The notes beneath the pieces are model-generated. The model was given only the letters and a program-made list of their open reading frames with translations. It was not told the origin of the DNA and searched no databases. A DNA stretch of 64,000 bases, from the NCBI GenBank assembly GCA_006386115.1, contig VFIW01000031.1, positions 124,001-188,000 of the forward strand, given 5' to 3'. This document shows positions 60,666-64,000 of this stretch, piece after piece. Position 1 is the stretch's first letter, and the number at the start of each line of letters is the position of its first letter. The position numbers and the translations under genes were made by a program. This DNA comes from Globisporangium splendens. Lineage: Eukaryota > Oomycota > Peronosporomycetes > Pythiales > Pythiaceae.

Positions 60666-61514
60666 ATGGCTTCGCGGCTGATGACCAGCATGCTGCGTGC
60701 GACTCGTATCGCCGCGCTGACGCTCCTCGTCGCGATTTTCCAGGTAATCATTCGCACCCAAGTCACTGAGGCACTCGGTGGGTTCAATCCAGCAAGTGTA
60801 CTCTACTCGCAGGGACTGCGCTCGGTGTGCTCGGCGGAAAAGTTCCGGTCGATTCTCGTTGGAGCGAATGGTGTCCAGTGCGCCAAGGAAGCAGGGTATT
60901 CGTCTGCATACAAGATTATCAGAGCCAAACCCACCGAGTCTCAAGTGCAGGCGATGTGCGCGTCCAAATTGTGTCGCGCGTTGCTGAGCGAGATTATCGA
61001 TCCCTTCAAAGCAAAGGACTGCACGATGCCGTTTGGAAACAATATTCGACTGCACGCGGATTTGGTGGACTACGTGCTTGACCAGTGCTCCTCCAAAGTT
61101 ACCGACACTTACACGCTCATGGATTGCACTAGCGGCACTGGCAGTGAGAGTGCACTGATCGATGATGGAGTGGACGTCGTTCAGGCCGTGTGGTACTATC
61201 CAAACGCCACTAATGTCAGCTACGTTCCCGATGGATTTAACAAGTCGACAGTCGAGGAAACAGGCGAGCAACGTACAAGGTGGGAAGGATTTGAGGTCTC
61301 GGTGGCAACTCAAGACGGCTGGAAGATCCTCTCTTATATCGACGAGTCAGTTGGCCAAGTGCCTGCCGGAGCTTTCGCAGGAGTCCTGGAAGCAAGTCGC
61401 GATGGACTCAGCATCGCCTACGAGTGCTCACGTGGAGACGATGCTGAATTTGAGCTCCTCGACGATCGCGGCTTGAGAGTTTGCCACCGACGGTACATCT
61501 GCAACAGCGATTAA
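60666..61514 (+). CDS. Elicitin-like secreted protein with C-terminal extension
   Basis: 282 residues. A signal peptide is expected in the first 36 residues (basic start, hydrophobic IAALTLLVAIFQVII). Residues about 50-145 carry the elicitin pattern with six cysteines at 55, 72, 98, 103, 119 and 141 and the typical PTESQVQAMCASKLC segment; elicitins form three disulfides and bind sterols, which oomycetes cannot make. They are oomycete-specific and are perceived by some plants. The remaining 140 residues are not part of the elicitin fold: they contain three Asn-glycosylation motifs (NAT, NVS, NKS), three more Cys, and no Ser/Thr/Pro-rich linker or GPI-anchor signal as seen in many elicitin-like proteins. 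The extension is not recognised. Confidence 0.83.
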   Translation: MASRLMTSMLRATRIAALTLLVAIFQVIIRTQVTEALGGFNPASVLYSQGLRSVCSAEKFRSILVGANGVQCAKEAGYSSAYKIIRAKPTESQVQAMCASKLCRALLSEIIDPFKAKDCTMPFGNNIRLHADLVDYVLDQCSSKVTDTYTLMDCTSGTGSESALIDDGVDVVQAVWYYPNATNVSYVPDGFNKSTVEETGEQRTRWEGFEVSVATQDGWKILSYIDESVGQVPAGAFAGVLEASRDGLSIAYECSRGDDAEFELLDDRGLRVCHRRYICNSD

Positions 61515-62156
61515 CTGATACCGAATGCGTTTATTTAAAGTCCGAATTGTTTGGCGCGGGTTAAGTTTATGATACATTGGATATTTTGCAGCTGTGTGAC
61601 TATGACCCTGACTTTTTTGTTTTGTTTCTTGATTGTAACGATTGAGATGCAGATCGACAGTTCTCCGACACCAGCGCTGCCAGATGCAGCGACAGGTGTA
61701 TACGGGGTTGGAGGAATTGAGCGATATAGATAGTACGAGAGGCTAAGACCCTGTTGACGCCAGCCTCGCTCACGATGCCCCTCTTCGCCGTTGCATTCTC
61801 AGGCCATGAACCAAGAGATTTTTCCAAGTTGCTGACCAATTCCGATCTGGTCATGCTTTTAGGTCGTCGCTCTGCTCGAAGCCTGGACCCTAGAACCACT
61901 GAATCCCCTTGTCCGTCTGACGGCATTGTGCTTTACGTTAATCTGTATCGTCAGTGCTTCACATCGTTTTGTTGCTGCGTTTCTTCCATTTCGCCACAGC
62001 TTGCCCACGAACTCACCACCACAGCACTTACATTGCACTGCTCCAAGACCGCCCTGCTGTGTGCATAAGAAGCATCGTGTCCTTGGATGCGTGTTTATTT
62101 CCTTTTCGCCTCTCAGCATTTACATATCACTAACACCGGGAGTTCCATTCGACAGT
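61515..62156 (+). other. Intergenic region between convergent genes
   Basis: 642 bases between the elicitin-like and JMJD7-like stops; no gene seen. Confidence 0.5.
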
Positions 62157-63454
62157 CTAACTTGTTGCTTCTGCTTCCTTTGTAAACTTTGCGGCGATAT
62201 CGTGCACAAAATTGTAGTACACATAGCGACAATCAAACTCCATGTCATGCCAGTAATTGACCGAGATCGTCTGGCACAACTGGGTCGCTCGGTGGTACCA
62301 CATCGCCGGAAGGTACAGGATCTCGCCTTCGTTAACGACGCACTCGATCGGTTTCAAGTGCTGCGCTAACGGGAACTTGGTCGTATCGATATGCAGTGGA
62401 TCGACTGGGATCCATGGCGTATCCCCGGTATGTGACGACGGCACGATCCGCCAGGACGTATGCTGTGGATACTTTTCGTGGAAGAGCGTCGTGAGCCGAG
62501 CTGCTTCCGCGTCGTTGGCCGCGATTTCGTCAGCACTTAGGGCAGGAGCATCGTCTTCGTCTGTGTGTCCTTCGTCATCGTCTTCTTTTTCTTTCGAGCT
62601 CTGGTGACGGTACCGCATCGAAGGAAACTCGGACTCGTACAGACATGCAATATCCGCTGGCGGCAGCAGCGTAAAGTGCTTTTGGCCTCTCACGACGCAG
62701 TACATATTCTATCCAAACCAAACGTATGCAGGCAAGGAGAGTGAGGTTTAGACAAAAGCAAGAGGACTGATACACTATTGTACCTCGTAGTGATCCTTGT
62801 GCATGGTCGAGACTGCGCGCTCATCGCCGATCCAGATATTCACGGCTTCAGGTTCGTTGCCAAACGCAACTTTGGCCAACTCGAGGTACGCAGGCACGTC
62901 CTGATACAACATCGGAAACTCGTCGCGCAGGCTGTCGTTCTACAGAGAAATAGTATATGCAATGCAATTAACAAATGGATGCATTAGCCTATAAACACTC
63001 GCGCATATACACGGACCTGATGCGAAAGGTAGGGCACGCCGTCAAAGCCGTCGCGGTCGTTGAGCGCGGTCAGGAACTCGCGGAACGTCATCTCGCGCTC
63101 CTCAGGCATCACAAACACCTCGTTCTTCTTCTGACCATCATCGAGGTCGAGCACCGCGTCGCCAAAGCCAAACGGCGTGACGTCCACGGTGACCGTGTCG
63201 TCGCCGGCTTGCTCCACGAGGTACGCGTCGTCATACCAGTGCTGCATCACCTGCTGCCAGTCGGCTGCTTTCGCCATGGCGTTCGTGAGCACCACGGGCA
63301 CCGATTTGCTCACGAAGCGCCGGTAGAACTCGAGCGGAGACAGTGAGGGTGCGTCCACGCGCGCGATCTCGTGCAGCGGTGCCCAGAAGTCCGCAGTGTC
63401 CTCGAGGAGCTTGGCGATGCTCGCATGCACATCAGCAGTATTCTTGTCCGCCAT
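62157..63454 (-). CDS. JmjC-domain 2-oxoglutarate oxygenase, JMJD7-like
   Basis: Three exons on the minus strand: 63017-63454, 62784-62939 and 62157-62708 (introns of 77 and 75 bases), 381 residues. The order of conserved blocks matches JMJD7: an N-terminal LSPLEFYRRFV segment, [42 protein letters not shown] with the iron ligands H193 and D195, NMYCVVRGQKHFTLLPP, and LYLPAMWYH with the distal ligand H337, ending in ISVNYWHDMEFD. JMJD7 hydroxylates a lysine of DRG-type GTPases in animals. An acidic Glu/Asp insertion of about 35 residues sits near 230-265 compared with the animal protein. No targeting signal is visible. Confidence 0.9.
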
Positions 63455-64000
63455 CTTGACGGCAGAAATGCTGCTGCATTGACCAATTGACCGAATCGTT
63501 TTCAGCCAATAAACATAAAGTTATGACGTTCAAATTGCACAGTTTCAGCAAGTCGCGTGTATCTATGATTTTAGCGAATAAAACTGACCAAAAGATAATT
63601 ATAGCCAATAGTGTTCATGTGTGGCTGTATGCTTAGCGCCGGAAAATGCGTACTTTACAGAAAAACAGCGCCCAACTTCAGAAACGCTCTAGCAAGTCGC
63701 CACGTCGCAGGCGTCACATCCAGATGTGCAGGGTTGACTGATGCTTTGACCGACGCCGATGTGTCACGTGATCACTCCAAGGTGGAGCTGCGTGTGTGGT
63801 TGGTTCCTGACGCTGTTTTATTTTTCACAATGCAGAAGGAAGAAATGGGCATGTGCGTTCTGTTCTGTCCGTCAACGTGCGCGTGGTTCAATGTGCCATG
63901 TACTACGGTACTGTGCATGGAGACCTCCGAGAGATACACGACGAGGCAGAAGATCGCGTGTGATCTTTTTGAGCAGATGGGTCCATTCGTGGCCCAAATA
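63455..64000 (+). other. Intergenic region at window end
   Basis: 546 bases with no recognisable gene; it should contain the promoter of the JMJD7-like gene. Confidence 0.5.

Overview
The window is nuclear DNA of an oomycete, probably a Pythium/Phytophthora-type species. The evidence is an elicitin-like secreted protein, short GT-AG introns (about 70-125 bases), GC-rich coding sequence, genes packed head to head or tail to tail, an intraflagellar transport gene as expected of a zoospore-forming organism, and oomycete-style transmembrane-LRR and bZIP-like families. There is no sign of bacterial operons, CRISPR or rRNA genes. Most start codons were set at the first ATG of the conserved frame, and exon junctions were read from splice signals plus reading phase.

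Layout. 1-8573: two head-to-tail copies of a 6.4 kb non-LTR retrotransposon on the minus strand, the left one cut by the window edge. It has N-terminal zinc fingers, an RNase H placed upstream of the reverse transcriptase, a CCHC knuckle and a restriction-like endonuclease, so it resembles the RLE group and possibly the Utopia clade. 10176-14300: a fused fatty acyl-AMP ligase, acyl carrier protein and alpha-oxoamine synthase. 14750-16334: a dead phosphate transporter and a 67-residue twin-CX9C mitochondrial protein encoded in four tiny exons. 16445-32276: a gene-dense block with HOP2, a CDPK-like kinase, a lysine-rich protein, peptide deformylase, a LicD-like membrane protein, a RING-Tubby fusion, a cationic amino acid transporter, THOC6 and a mitochondrial carrier. 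32995-42503: a decayed membrane-protein gene, three paralogous bZIP-like proteins (one truncated) and an IQ-motif protein. 42625-52951: IFT74 with an in-frame stop, a TPR protein, an acidic single-pass membrane protein, a tail-anchored class V aminotransferase and an ankyrin protein. 53140-59803: a decayed region in which two inverted transmembrane-LRR relics flank a 5'-truncated LINE and an intact L-isoaspartyl methyltransferase. 60666-63454: an elicitin-like protein and a JMJD7-type 2-oxoglutarate oxygenase.

The genes do not form one pathway; most are single housekeeping genes. The observations most worth following are the FAAL-ACP-oxoamine synthase fusion, which looks like a complete one-polypeptide route to an amino-ketone lipid; the RING-Tubby fusion, which parallels plant F-box-Tubby proteins; the tandem RLE retrotransposon with N-terminal RNase H; the nonsense codon inside otherwise intact IFT74; and the tail-anchored alanine-glyoxylate-type aminotransferase. 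All functional calls rest on reading motifs and remembered family features; no database search was run.
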